NCBI RefSeq assembly: GCF_009801115.1
Contig: NZ_VTOL01000010.1
Span: forward strand, 186,001 to 250,000
DNA: 64,000 nucleotides
From: Dyadobacter sp. 3J3
Lineage (GTDB): Bacteria > Bacteroidota > Bacteroidia > Cytophagales > Spirosomataceae
Direction of reading: 5' to 3'
The notes under the pieces were generated by a model. That model searched no databases. It was not told the origin of the DNA and saw only the letters and a list, made by a program, of their open reading frames with translations. Position numbers and translations under genes: made by a program. Below are positions 46,179 to 55,890 of the stretch, in pieces (the first letter of the stretch is position 1; the number at the start of each line of letters is the position of its first letter).

Positions 46179-46224
46179 AAAGGGCTAATTTTTAAAACTA
46201 TTACAGTAAAATGTTACTTGATAA

Positions 46225-47526
46225 CTAGGCAAGTGATACCAATCTTTTACCTTCTTCTTTCTTCAAATTTCTTCGATGTTTTTCGAGATATAAATTTCCT
46301 AATATCAGCAAAGTAAGGCCAACAGCCGCTTGCAGGTAAGTAAATTGTATCAGAACTTTCGACCAGCTCAACTGCTTCATAAACAATTCCTTAAACAACA
46401 AAAGTCCAGCGCTGCCCAGATATCCGATGCTTTCGCACATGTATACAAAAAATCCTGCATTTGCCCTGATCCGGAACAAAGCGATCATCCGATCAAACAG
46501 CGCAGACTGGATTACAGTAAAGGCCAAAAACATTCCCGTGCCAATTGTCAGCATCCAGTAAAAACCGCTGATCAGATGCATTTCAAACAGAAAACTGGAA
46601 ATGCCGCTCATCACGACTCCCGTAAATATGACAAGATTTGTCATTCGGAAACCAATAAGATTGTTTTTGATCAAGGCAAGACTTGCCACGACAATAAGTA
46701 CCACAAATCCCGTAATCATTTCTGTTTTTGACAAGACAGAACTTACCCATCCGCTGGCTATTTCATTCCAGATTTCTATTGTAAAATTATCCCTGAAATC
46801 CCGCCCTACGATCAAAAAAGCATAACAAATGAGTATACATAATAAAGGAAACCCATATTCCTTCAATGCACTTTTTTTATCATGATCCGTCATCGGTTCT
46901 CTTTCAGTACGAAGGATTTTATCTTCCGCTGTCGGTGCAGGCATCACATGCAGCATCCAGACAAAAAACAGGAAAAACGGAAGGAATAATAATCCCATCA
47001 AAAATGGCATCCAGAATTCTGTAACGTAAGGTAACCAGTGATGCACTTCCAGATACGTTGTTTTCAGCATTCCGGAAGCGGCAATGATGCTGATATTCAG
47101 ACCCATAGCAATCATCTCGGTAAACCTCCGACCTTCAAGAAAACTAAAAACAACGCCGTAGACCATGCCCAAAGGCAAACCATTTATGAAAAGAAAAACA
47201 AAATTATAAGGGTAAGGAACTATACCAAAAAATAACAAGGCAACCTCCGCAACCAGAATCAGCAGAATTATCAGCTTAACTCGATCAGCCGCTTTTAATT
47301 CTGAAATGACTTTGATTCCTGCGAATTTTGATAAAGTATAACCAGCAACCTGTGCTAATATCAATATTGATTTATACCCAATCCCCCACAGTTCCAATCC
47401 TTGATACAGACCTGAATTAAATGGTTTCCTAAAAGCATACATACAAAAATAGGCACCAAAAGATGCTACAATTGACCAGATAACGAATAAGGTATTTGAG
47501 CTTAACAACGCTTTCTTCACGCGCAT
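46225..47526 (-). CDS. DUF5690 MFS-like membrane protein, candidate phosphonate importer
   Basis: A 433-residue inner-membrane protein with about twelve transmembrane segments, and an MFS-like start (SIVASFGAYFCMYAFRKPFNSGLYQG). It matches the DUF5690 family, whose substrate has not been established as far as I know. It is the last gene of the seven-gene minus-strand phosphonate set and starts 16 bp after the PLP enzyme. In this context it is the natural candidate for carrying an aminophosphonate or its product across the inner membrane. That assignment is inference only. Confidence 0.75.
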   Translation of the reverse strand: MRVKKALLSSNTLFVIWSIVASFGAYFCMYAFRKPFNSGLYQGLELWGIGYKSILILAQVAGYTLSKFAGIKVISELKAADRVKLIILLILVAEVALLFFGIVPYPYNFVFLFINGLPLGMVYGVVFSFLEGRRFTEMIAMGLNISIIAASGMLKTTYLEVHHWLPYVTEFWMPFLMGLLFLPFFLFFVWMLHVMPAPTAEDKILRTEREPMTDHDKKSALKEYGFPLLCILICYAFLIVGRDFRDNFTIEIWNEIASGWVSSVLSKTEMITGFVVLIVVASLALIKNNLIGFRMTNLVIFTGVVMSGISSFLFEMHLISGFYWMLTIGTGMFLAFTVIQSALFDRMIALFRIRANAGFFVYMCESIGYLGSAGLLLFKELFMKQLSWSKVLIQFTYLQAAVGLTLLILGNLYLEKHRRNLKKEEGKRLVSLA

Positions 47527-47542
47527 AATCCGGTATTTTCAA

Positions 47543-48910
47543 TTAATATTTCTCAACCAATGAGGCTACTTCCAAAGCATTTTCCAGAATTAGTAACGCT
47601 GCTTTCAACTCCTCGCGCGTAATTGTCAAAGGAGGTGAAAGTTGCAAAACGTTACCTTGAGAAACTTTGAAACTCATGCCGTTTTTCAAACATTCATACA
47701 TGACAATTTCTGCTTCGTGAACTGCTTTTTCTTTGGTTTCTTTATCTTTAACCAATTCAATTCCCCATAGCAAACCTATTCCACGGATATCACCGATAAG
47801 CGGGATTTTTTCAGCAAGTTTGCCAATTTCTTCCTGCATGAATAAAGCGTCGTTCTGCACTTTTTGCAGGATATCGTTTTGTTCAATGAATTCGAGCATC
47901 GCCAGTGCTGCCACACTTCCCAACGGACTTTTTTCATGTGTAAAATGTCCCAATGAAATGCTTCCGGCAACATTATAACTTTCACGCGCAACGATTGCAG
48001 CCATCGGCATTACGCCTGCGCCAAGTCCCTTACCAAGACAAATGATATCAGGCTGAAAACCGTAATGTTCAAAGGCAAACATTTTACCCGTACGTCCAAA
48101 CGCAATCGGAATTTCATCTAAAATCAGCAAAACTTTATGTCGAGTACATATTTCCCTCACCCTGTCCCAATAAGCTTGTGAGGGAATTTGAACGTCAGTA
48201 TTTCTAATTGTTTCAATAACAAACGCACCAATATCTCCTTCTTTTTCAATTACATATTCCAGATAATCAGCGTAAGCTAAATCACTGTCGCCGGAAGAAA
48301 GAAATGGTCCGCGGTATGTCATAGGCGGCGGAATTCTTTCTACACCTGGCATCAACGGCCCCATATCCTTACGAAAATCCAGTTCTCCGCCAGCTGAAAT
48401 TGCGTCCAGTGAGGCACCATGAAATGAATCCCAAAGTGAAATTATTTTATGTTTTCCGGTTACAATCCGCGCCAGTTTAAGTGCCATACTGATTGATGAC
48501 GTTCCGCCAGGCGCAAACAAAACGCGTTTTAAATCTCCCGGTAATAAAGAACCCAGTTTTTTGGCAAGTTCAATGGCCGGAATATTGGTATAGCGTCTTG
48601 GTGAAAAAGGAAGAATATCAAGCTGCGCCTTTATTTTGTCAAGAACATAAGGATTCCGGTATCCAACCTGATGCACATTGTTACCATGGAAGTCCATGTA
48701 TTTTTTGCCTTGAATATCGGTCAGATAAATGCCTTCGCAAGAAGCCAGAACATCCAGACAAGGCGTTGATAAAGCCTGGTGTAAAAAATATTCCGCGTCC
48801 TCTTCCAGATAAGAAAGCGTATCTGCATCTTCAATGACAGCATACCAATTGCTTCTTTCTGAGGTTAAATTAATGTCGCCTTCGGTTCTGTTGTGTTGTT
48901 TTTCACTCAT
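47543..48910 (-). CDS. pbfA: Class III PLP enzyme, likely (R)-1-hydroxy-2-aminoethylphosphonate ammonia-lyase (PbfA-like)
   Basis: A 455-residue cytosolic class III aminotransferase-fold enzyme. The PLP residues are Asp265 (LLILDEIPIAFGRTG) and Lys294 (CLGKGLGAG), with GGTSSISMALKLAR binding the phosphate. The N-terminal LHQALSTPCLDVL and DFHGNNVHQVGY resemble what I recall of PbfA-type enzymes, which convert hydroxy-aminoethylphosphonate to phosphonoacetaldehyde and ammonia. The nearby PhnX-like and FAD genes support this. An ordinary aminotransferase acting on aminophosphonate cannot be excluded. It is separated from the gene before by a hairpin region. Confidence 0.65.
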   Translation of the reverse strand: MSEKQHNRTEGDINLTSERSNWYAVIEDADTLSYLEEDAEYFLHQALSTPCLDVLASCEGIYLTDIQGKKYMDFHGNNVHQVGYRNPYVLDKIKAQLDILPFSPRRYTNIPAIELAKKLGSLLPGDLKRVLFAPGGTSSISMALKLARIVTGKHKIISLWDSFHGASLDAISAGGELDFRKDMGPLMPGVERIPPPMTYRGPFLSSGDSDLAYADYLEYVIEKEGDIGAFVIETIRNTDVQIPSQAYWDRVREICTRHKVLLILDEIPIAFGRTGKMFAFEHYGFQPDIICLGKGLGAGVMPMAAIVARESYNVAGSISLGHFTHEKSPLGSVAALAMLEFIEQNDILQKVQNDALFMQEEIGKLAEKIPLIGDIRGIGLLWGIELVKDKETKEKAVHEAEIVMYECLKNGMSFKVSQGNVLQLSPPLTITREELKAALLILENALEVASLVEKY

Positions 48911-48956
48911 TATCTTAAAAATTTCACCAGGTCAGAATTCTTATTCAAGATATTAA

Positions 48957-49005
48957 AATAACCCGGAACTTTCGCCCCGGGCGGTTTAGGAATAACCGGG
49001 TTATT
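48957..49005 (-). terminator. Attenuator-like hairpins between phosphodiesterase and PLP genes
   Basis: AATAACCCGG (48957-48966) pairs with CCGGGTTATT (48996-49005), which overlaps the stop codon of the phosphodiesterase gene. The right part (48991-49005) can also fold on itself as AATAAC/GTTATT, so two exclusive structures are possible. A modest U-rich tail follows on the minus strand. Confidence 0.5.
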
Positions 49006-50674
49006 ATTTGGTAAAAAGTTTATCGGCAGGAATCAATTGCTTGGTTATGCCTGGACCTTTGTAAAAAGCATCCAGCCAAAAACCACCGCCGTTATTATAG
49101 TAATCTACCCGGACCGCATGTTTTCCTGCTGTCAATTCGGCAGAACCCGTTTGTTCCTGAACGCCATGATTTCCATCATTATTGACAATTTCTTTTTCAT
49201 CAATATAAAGTTTACTTCCATCATCCGACTGTGTAGAAAAAGTATATTTTCCCGGCGTGTCAATCTGAATAAATCCTGAAAACCGGATTGCAAAACTGAA
49301 ATTTTCTTTTTCAACCATTCCATTGATCTGATCGCGGCTGATATTAAATTCAGGACTAATCCAGCTTGTACCTTTTTTCAAAGTTGTGAAAACAGGAACC
49401 TTCGTCAGATCTTTTCCCTGATAGAAAGTCGTATTCAAACCATTGCCCAAACCCGGTTTGACAAGACGAAAATACGCAGTTGAAAGTGGACTTCCATTAC
49501 CTTTTTCATCAAAGGTTTTTGCTTTTACAACGGTTGTTTTGTTAACGGTAAATGGTGCTTTGTAAATCGCAGACGAAACTTTTGGATCCGTTCCGTCGGT
49601 CGTATAGTATGTCACACCTTTTTCTGCTTTTGTATCAATTTTTACCATCGCCGTTTCCGTAGTATACAATCCACCAGCTTGCTGATACAGTTTTCTTTCC
49701 GGATAAATAACCGGCTGATCGACAGTTTTTTCTCCCAGATATAAATTCTCAGGTTCAGAAAATCCTTCAAAAACAGGTTTCACCGGGCGGCCGATCCAGG
49801 CATATGGCTGTTTTATATTCAAGGCAAAAGCGATGGTAGCAGCCAGGTCATATGTATAAACCTGTTGTTCAATTTGATAACCTTTTTTAACATCCTTACC
49901 ATAAAAAATACCGGCAATTTCGGCTTCCTGAGGCGTAGCACCGCCATGACCATACCCAATTCCACCGTGATCCGCCCAAATAATAACCAGCGTATTTTCT
50001 TCCATTCCCGCATCTTTAATTCCTTTCAAAATCTGGCCGACAATAGAATCTGTTTTTGCTACCGACTGATAATATTCAGGAGAACCGTGGCCTCCATGGT
50101 GCCCTGCGTGATCCACATGATCAAAATGGACAAAACCAAGCGTTGGCTTTTTTTCTTTGATATATTTAATAAAATCCGTAGCAGTAGAATCTTCTGTGGA
50201 AAAGCGTTTGTCATAATTCACTGCACTTTTTTGAAATAATCTCCCAAAACCATCCCAATGATAAACAGTGCCGATTTCTACCTCCGGTTTTTCGCGGTGA
50301 AGTACGCTGAAAATCGTTGGAAAACGACCATCCGCTTCCTGTACAATCGGAGGCAAACTATGATCATCAAGCTCCCAGTCGTTATTGATCACGCCATGCT
50401 GCTCCGGGCCAGCACCAGAAATCATGGATGCCCAGTTCTGGCTGCTGCTTGATGTCAGTACTGTTCGTACATTCCATTTTACGCTGCCGTTGGCTATCAT
50501 ATCTTGAATGACCGGTGATTTGGATTTTTGAATTCCATCCGGACTCAATCCGTCCACACCGATGACAATCACGTGTTCAATGCCATCAGGAAATTTTTCA
50601 CTTTCTTTTTTACAGGAAATAAACAATCCGGCAAAGGCAAGAAAAGTAAGAGTTTTGGAAGTTTTAAATTTCAT
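49004..50674 (-). CDS. Surface lipoprotein phosphodiesterase (NPP family) with chitobiase-like and PA14 domains
   Basis: A 556-residue lipoprotein (lipobox near FISC). The alkaline-phosphatase-superfamily domain (about 30-310) has metal ligands in VIGVDGLSPDG, a Ser-rich nucleophile loop (TSSSSQNWASMISG), HVDHAGHHGGHG and IIWADHGGIGYGHGG, so the site looks complete. A chitobiase C-terminal-like segment (about 340-405, GVTYYTTDGTDPKVSS) and a PA14 domain (about 415-550) suggest glycan binding. The family includes phosphonoacetate hydrolase and phosphodiesterases. In this locus it may release a phosphonate or phosphoester group at the cell surface. Confidence 0.8.
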   Translation of the reverse strand: MKFKTSKTLTFLAFAGLFISCKKESEKFPDGIEHVIVIGVDGLSPDGIQKSKSPVIQDMIANGSVKWNVRTVLTSSSSQNWASMISGAGPEQHGVINNDWELDDHSLPPIVQEADGRFPTIFSVLHREKPEVEIGTVYHWDGFGRLFQKSAVNYDKRFSTEDSTATDFIKYIKEKKPTLGFVHFDHVDHAGHHGGHGSPEYYQSVAKTDSIVGQILKGIKDAGMEENTLVIIWADHGGIGYGHGGATPQEAEIAGIFYGKDVKKGYQIEQQVYTYDLAATIAFALNIKQPYAWIGRPVKPVFEGFSEPENLYLGEKTVDQPVIYPERKLYQQAGGLYTTETAMVKIDTKAEKGVTYYTTDGTDPKVSSAIYKAPFTVNKTTVVKAKTFDEKGNGSPLSTAYFRLVKPGLGNGLNTTFYQGKDLTKVPVFTTLKKGTSWISPEFNISRDQINGMVEKENFSFAIRFSGFIQIDTPGKYTFSTQSDDGSKLYIDEKEIVNNDGNHGVQEQTGSAELTAGKHAVRVDYYNNGGGFWLDAFYKGPGITKQLIPADKLFTK

Positions 50675-50711
50675 TACATTAAATATTTACTACCTGAAAA
50701 TCGGTTAAGCG

Positions 50712-52259
50712 TTATTGTTTATCCCACCAAACACGCGTTTTTAAATCATCCGCACCACCAAGTAAAGTGACACCCTTTGCATAATTTGCTTCATTGATAC
50801 GCAGCTCGTCTGCCGGGTAAAACATTCTCCTCGGCACATAACCAGGTCCAACAGGACCAACAGGAATCACCGGAATACCCGTTCTTCTCCATTCCGACCA
50901 GGCCTCATATCCAACAAGATACAGTGAAATCCACTTTTGAATCGCAATTTTTTCAAGCTTTTTAGCTGATGTTCCCGTGTAAGCAACAGCGTCTTGTTTG
51001 AAATAAGCGTCGTCGGCTGTAATGCTTGATGGTGTAAGTTTTAGATAAGATGTTGCGTAATTGGCAGGAATCCGGGAAGCCAGGTAAGTGAACTGATCTT
51101 TTATTCCTTTCACATAATAACTTTCAGCCGCTGTACTTCCGCCCGAAATGTATCCCTTTTCAGCAGCCTCGGCTAGAATAAATTGTACTTCCGAATAACT
51201 CATCAAAATCCCCTCTCCTGCTTTTGCATTGGCAAGATCCGGACTGTATTGGATCGACATCCACAGCATACCGGTTGGTGACGTAATATTGGCATTAGGC
51301 AGTGATCCAATTCCATTTAAGTCCCCCGCATAAACAAATTTCGAAGGATCCGGGCGGTTTCCATTTGCGTCAATGGCACTGCTGGCAGGTGTAGGAAGTG
51401 CGTAAACATACATTCTTTTGTCGTTCATCTGTGCAAGATAATCAACCAGTTGTTTCGTCACTTTCGTACTTGTTCCTCCATTTCCTGAACGGTAAACCGG
51501 AGATTCATTAGCAGGAATATCAGCAATATATTCCAGTGCTGCCTGATCTGCATTTGAAGTAAAAATCGGGTAGGTCGCAACATCTTCAACGATTTTTTTC
51601 ATTGCTGCTGTCGGGTCAACTCTTTTCGATTGACGCATTAACAAACGCAGTTTTAAACTATTTGCAAATTTTCTCCAGTTTGACGTACTTCCACCAAACA
51701 GAATATCACCCGTTACCGATTCTGTTCCGGTACTTAGCAAAGTATTCGCTTCATCAAGATCTGACAATAATCCTGCATAAACTGCTTCCTGAGATTCGTA
51801 TGTAGGATTACTGATTCCTGTAAGTTTTGCACTTGCCGCATCACGGAAAGGAATCGGGCCATAAATATCGGTTAGGTTTTGAAACATCCAGGACCGAAGG
51901 ACCATAGCAATTCCTTTGTAATTTTTCAGACCCTTCTCTTCTGAAAGCATAATGACTTCGTTCAGATCGCGGATATAATCGTAATTACTCCATAAAAAAT
52001 AACCGCTGGCATCAGCTCTGGCCCAGTTGCTAAAATTACTTGCATAATCAGAAGCCAGTAAATTCGCCGCTATACTTCCACGATCATACGAACTTGCATA
52101 GTTATTATTGACAGCGGAACGGATCGCATTTGGTAAAAGCAGCCCAACGTTAGTCACCTCATCCGGTGAATTCGGATTTGTATTTATTTCTTCAAAGTCG
52201 TTGGTACAGCTCAAACTCAGCAGCAGTAACAAGAATGGTATAAAGCTTAACTTTTTCAT
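50712..52259 (-). CDS. SusD/RagB-family lipoprotein of the phosphonate locus
   Basis: A 515-residue lipoprotein (MKKLSFIPFLLLLLSLSC) of the SusD-like nutrient-binding group (FEEINTNPNSPDEV start). Typical helical repeats and SWMFQNLTDIYGPIPF are seen, and the C-terminus has EAWSEWRRTGIPVI. It lies 18 bp after the SusC partner and 37 bp before the phosphodiesterase. It probably binds the phosphonate-bearing substrate outside the cell. Confidence 0.9.
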   Translation of the reverse strand: MKKLSFIPFLLLLLSLSCTNDFEEINTNPNSPDEVTNVGLLLPNAIRSAVNNNYASSYDRGSIAANLLASDYASNFSNWARADASGYFLWSNYDYIRDLNEVIMLSEEKGLKNYKGIAMVLRSWMFQNLTDIYGPIPFRDAASAKLTGISNPTYESQEAVYAGLLSDLDEANTLLSTGTESVTGDILFGGSTSNWRKFANSLKLRLLMRQSKRVDPTAAMKKIVEDVATYPIFTSNADQAALEYIADIPANESPVYRSGNGGTSTKVTKQLVDYLAQMNDKRMYVYALPTPASSAIDANGNRPDPSKFVYAGDLNGIGSLPNANITSPTGMLWMSIQYSPDLANAKAGEGILMSYSEVQFILAEAAEKGYISGGSTAAESYYVKGIKDQFTYLASRIPANYATSYLKLTPSSITADDAYFKQDAVAYTGTSAKKLEKIAIQKWISLYLVGYEAWSEWRRTGIPVIPVGPVGPGYVPRRMFYPADELRINEANYAKGVTLLGGADDLKTRVWWDKQ

Positions 52260-52277
52260 AATTTCTGGTTTTGCCGT

Positions 52278-55200
52278 TTAAAAAATCAAATTCAAACTAA
52301 CACCCATTTCCCTTGTGGAAGGAGTACTCATGTTTTCAAATCCCGGTATCAAACCGCTGCCATCTGTCGCCGTTGTAACTTCCGGATCAAAATGTCTGTT
52401 GCTTTTTGGCGTGATCAGGAACAGGTTTCTGCCGGTAACCGAAATTTTTGCAGTTTTGATAAATTTGCCGTTAGCCAACCATTTTGCAGGCAAAGCATAT
52501 CCAATTGAAAGTTCACGCAATTTGAAATAAGTAGAGCTAAAAAGCTGAGCTTCCGAAATATGATCAAGCGGTTTTTTGATAAAATATCTGGCGTTTGTTC
52601 CGTAAACACCCGCGCTATATGTTCCGTCCGTACTTGTGTTATTTGGCTGGTATGATCCGTCCGCCATAAGTGCCGCTCCAGGAATATAGTACTTGTCATT
52701 GTATTCTGTACCTGGCGTACGTGCTCCGCGCCCCACTGCACTTTCTTCCAACTGACCAGCACCTGTTGCTTTGTTGTAAAAACGAGAAACAAATTTCCCG
52801 CCGTATTGTCCACCAAACATAAAGTTCAGACTCAGCCCTTTGTATGTCAATTGGTTATAAATACCGCCAGTCCAGTCCGGGTGATAATTTCCAAGATAAA
52901 TATCTTCGCTGGTTCCTCTTGGATAGGAATCATTGAAGATGATCACATTTCCTTTCATCGGTCCATCCGGAACGCGTTGGTAACCAGGTCCCCAGATCGA
53001 TCCCATTTTTTTCCCAACCCGAGCCTGAATAGAAGCATCTTCACCCGGAGCTGCCTGAACAATTTTATCAACATCAGGAGTCAAAGAAAGTAACTTACCA
53101 ACGTTATGCGCCCAGTTTACTGTGATATTCCATTTAAAATCAGCTGTCTTAATTGGTGTAAAATTCAAGACGACTTCTACACCTGTATTTCTGATCTCAC
53201 CTGCATTCATCTGTCTGATTGTAGCGCCTGAGCTTTGTACAGAAGGAAGACTGATGATCTGATTCCTGGACAGCGCATTGTAATACGTCACGTCAAAGCC
53301 TAGACGGTTCTGGAAAAAGCTTACTGCAGTTCCAATTTCATACGTTGTGATAATTTCCGGTTTCAATTTTGGGTTCAAAAGAGATCCCGTTCCAACCAAT
53401 GCATAATTACTTCCCCACGGCGAAGCGTAGTTATAAGTATTTTTCAAAGCATAAGGTCCGGTGTCATTACCCACTTTCGCCCAGCTTCCTCTCAACTGCA
53501 CCTGACTGAAAACTTCCGGAAGGTTGAAGATACTTTTCAGGTTTCCATTGACACTAACCGACGGATAGAAATAAGAATTGTTTCCGGCAGGCAAAGTACT
53601 CGACCAGTCATTCCGCGCCGTAACATCCAGATATACATAATCTTTATAATTCAAATTGGCAGTACCGTAAAGACTGTTGATACGTTTTTTGAACTTACTT
53701 GAAGAACCCGTTAAAGCTGTTCCTGTATTTCCAATACTGTAAACACCCGGAATCAGCAATTGTGGAGCAGCCACATCTTCGCTATGTCCGTTGTTGTCAA
53801 ACCGGTTTCCACCAGCCGAAACATTGATACCGAAATCACCGTTTCTGGTGGTGTTATTGTAAGTAAGCAAAAAATCTGCGTTACGTTCTTCATTTTTAAT
53901 CTGAACAATTTCGTAACGGCCACTTTCATAATCAACCGTACTTACAGCCCATTGCATCGGTCTGAAATCGTTGTAAAAATCGTCGGCAACGCGTGCTTTT
54001 AATTTCAAATGATCTGTGAAAGCATATTCCAGAGCTACGTTTCCATAAACACGATCCTTATTCTGCCCTTTGGTATCCTGGTATTGCAGGAAGAACGGGT
54101 TGTTATGATTCTCGCCATAGTTATATTGATACTGACGAATTCCTTCCAAACCTGGCTGCCAATACTTTTTAAGACTGTTCATATTTGCATTTCTCCCCAT
54201 CCAGGTAAAGAAATACATAAACGTGCTGCGACCGTAGCCGTTATCCGGGCGGTTATCACTCGTTTGTCTTACGTAATTAATATTGATCGAAGAAGTTAAT
54301 TTTTTCGACAGTTTGTATGAACTGTTTAAATTAACCTGATACCGATCCAGATTGTTATTTGGTATAACACCCTTTTCATTTAACGAAGTAAGCGAAAGAC
54401 GATAATCTCCATGCTCGTTTCCACCGGAAAATGCGATGTTATTATAATATTTTCTACCATTTGTAAAGAAATCCTTGATGTTGTTTGGCTGAGAAACCCA
54501 GGGAGTCTGAAGAACATCTCCTCTGTTATTTATCGCAACATCACCACCGCGGTAACCATTTGTAGTTGGGGAATCAAACTGGGCTCTTGTTGTACCAATA
54601 TCCATTCTTGGGCCCCAGCTTTCATCATAATCGTCATTATTTCCATTTGGATAGGCAGACCAGCTTGCTCCAAAATTCGATCCATCATATTGTCCGTTAT
54701 TTCCCTGACCGAATTTATTCTGAAATTTGGGTAAACGACCAACTTTGGTAACGAATAAATATGAGTTGAAACTTACCCCAACACCTTTTCTGTTACTCCC
54801 TTTTTTTGTGGTGATCACAATTGCACCTCTCGCCGCACGTGAACCGTATAAGGCTGCTGCGGCAGGGCCCTTTAAAACGTTAACCGACTCAATATCAGCC
54901 GGATTTATTTCGGAAGCACTATTCCCATAATCAGCTGATCCACTGTTATTTGTATTATCATTACCAACCGGTACACCATCAATAATAAAAAGCGGCTGGC
55001 TTTGCATTGATAAAGAAGATTCTCCTCTGATCACAATTCTGGCAGAGGATCCAACGCCACCTGCACCACTGATATTAACACCGGCAATTTTACCGGAAAG
55101 GTTATTTACAAAGTTGGAAGCCGGAGATTCATTAAGTATCTCTCCCTTAACCTGCTGTGTCGAATATCCCAGTGATTTTTTCTCTCTACTTATACCAAGT

Positions 55201-55691
55201 GCCGTTACAACAACCTCATCCAGAACATTGTTATCTTCCTGCATGGTTACGTCTAAAGAGGTTTTTCCACCTACTATTATCTGTTGTGTTTTATAACCGA
55301 TAAAAGAAAATACAAGTATATCCGCCGAAGAGCTTACTACAATCTGAAAGTTTCCATCAGCATCACTGGCAGTACCTTTTTGTGAATCTTTGATGACAAC
55401 ATTAACACCTGGCAGTGCCTGACCTTTCGAATCTGTGATCTTTCCTTTGATGTTAATGTCAGCATTAACAGCGCCAGATAATGAACGATTGATATTATAC
55501 GCTAGAATATTTTCTATCGATTTATTTCTTCCAGTCAAGGTGCTTGTCCCGGCTTTGCTGATTTCCGGATCCGGAAATCGGGTTTTGACTGCGGCGTGTA
55601 GCGGGACGAAATTCCCGTTGGCAATCAGCATCCCAAACGCAAACAATCCGGCTCTTTTCAGCTGGAAACGTTTTGTAGAGAGAGGTTTCAT
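52278..55691 (-). CDS. SusC/RagA TonB-dependent transporter of the phosphonate locus
   Basis: About 1137 residues from the Met codon at 55691 (MKPLSTKRFQLKRAGLFAFG), preferred over the Met at 55766 because it gives a better signal peptide. A carboxypeptidase-like domain (INIKGKITDSKGQALPGVNVVIKD), the SusC plug (NVLDEVVVTALGISREKKSLGY) and a large barrel ending MGVSLNLIF follow. No STN domain is seen, so, unlike the first SusC, it is not wired to the ECF/FecR system. It imports an oligomeric substrate bound by the SusD next to it. Confidence 0.92.
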   Translation of the reverse strand: MKPLSTKRFQLKRAGLFAFGMLIANGNFVPLHAAVKTRFPDPEISKAGTSTLTGRNKSIENILAYNINRSLSGAVNADINIKGKITDSKGQALPGVNVVIKDSQKGTASDADGNFQIVVSSSADILVFSFIGYKTQQIIVGGKTSLDVTMQEDNNVLDEVVVTALGISREKKSLGYSTQQVKGEILNESPASNFVNNLSGKIAGVNISGAGGVGSSARIVIRGESSLSMQSQPLFIIDGVPVGNDNTNNSGSADYGNSASEINPADIESVNVLKGPAAAALYGSRAARGAIVITTKKGSNRKGVGVSFNSYLFVTKVGRLPKFQNKFGQGNNGQYDGSNFGASWSAYPNGNNDDYDESWGPRMDIGTTRAQFDSPTTNGYRGGDVAINNRGDVLQTPWVSQPNNIKDFFTNGRKYYNNIAFSGGNEHGDYRLSLTSLNEKGVIPNNNLDRYQVNLNSSYKLSKKLTSSININYVRQTSDNRPDNGYGRSTFMYFFTWMGRNANMNSLKKYWQPGLEGIRQYQYNYGENHNNPFFLQYQDTKGQNKDRVYGNVALEYAFTDHLKLKARVADDFYNDFRPMQWAVSTVDYESGRYEIVQIKNEERNADFLLTYNNTTRNGDFGINVSAGGNRFDNNGHSEDVAAPQLLIPGVYSIGNTGTALTGSSSKFKKRINSLYGTANLNYKDYVYLDVTARNDWSSTLPAGNNSYFYPSVSVNGNLKSIFNLPEVFSQVQLRGSWAKVGNDTGPYALKNTYNYASPWGSNYALVGTGSLLNPKLKPEIITTYEIGTAVSFFQNRLGFDVTYYNALSRNQIISLPSVQSSGATIRQMNAGEIRNTGVEVVLNFTPIKTADFKWNITVNWAHNVGKLLSLTPDVDKIVQAAPGEDASIQARVGKKMGSIWGPGYQRVPDGPMKGNVIIFNDSYPRGTSEDIYLGNYHPDWTGGIYNQLTYKGLSLNFMFGGQYGGKFVSRFYNKATGAGQLEESAVGRGARTPGTEYNDKYYIPGAALMADGSYQPNNTSTDGTYSAGVYGTNARYFIKKPLDHISEAQLFSSTYFKLRELSIGYALPAKWLANGKFIKTAKISVTGRNLFLITPKSNRHFDPEVTTATDGSGLIPGFENMSTPSTREMGVSLNLIF

Positions 55692-55846
55692 ACTAGTATC
55701 AAGTTTATGGGTATATGCTTTGATTTGTTCAATCCTTGTCTGGTGACCACAGGCAAAAGGTGCCACATGTTCAATACAATGCCATTACCATTTCGCTAAC
55801 TGCAAATTGGCTCAATTACCTGATCTGATATTTGTGTTCGTTTTTG

Positions 55847-55881
55847 ATATTCTGTGAGGATTACAACTCCTCACAGAATAT
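55847..55881 (-). terminator. Hairpin between the FAD enzyme and susC
   Basis: A perfect 14-bp stem (55847-55860 with 55868-55881) around a 7-base loop in the 199-bp gap. There is no strong U-run on either strand, so it could be an RNA-processing or partial termination site inside the locus. Confidence 0.45.
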
Positions 55882-55890
55882 TAATTATTT

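Noticed and set aside
55692..55766. N-terminal extension of the second SusC from the Met codon at 55766
   Set aside because: The extension lacks signal-peptide character and the Met codon at 55691 gives a normal SusC start.
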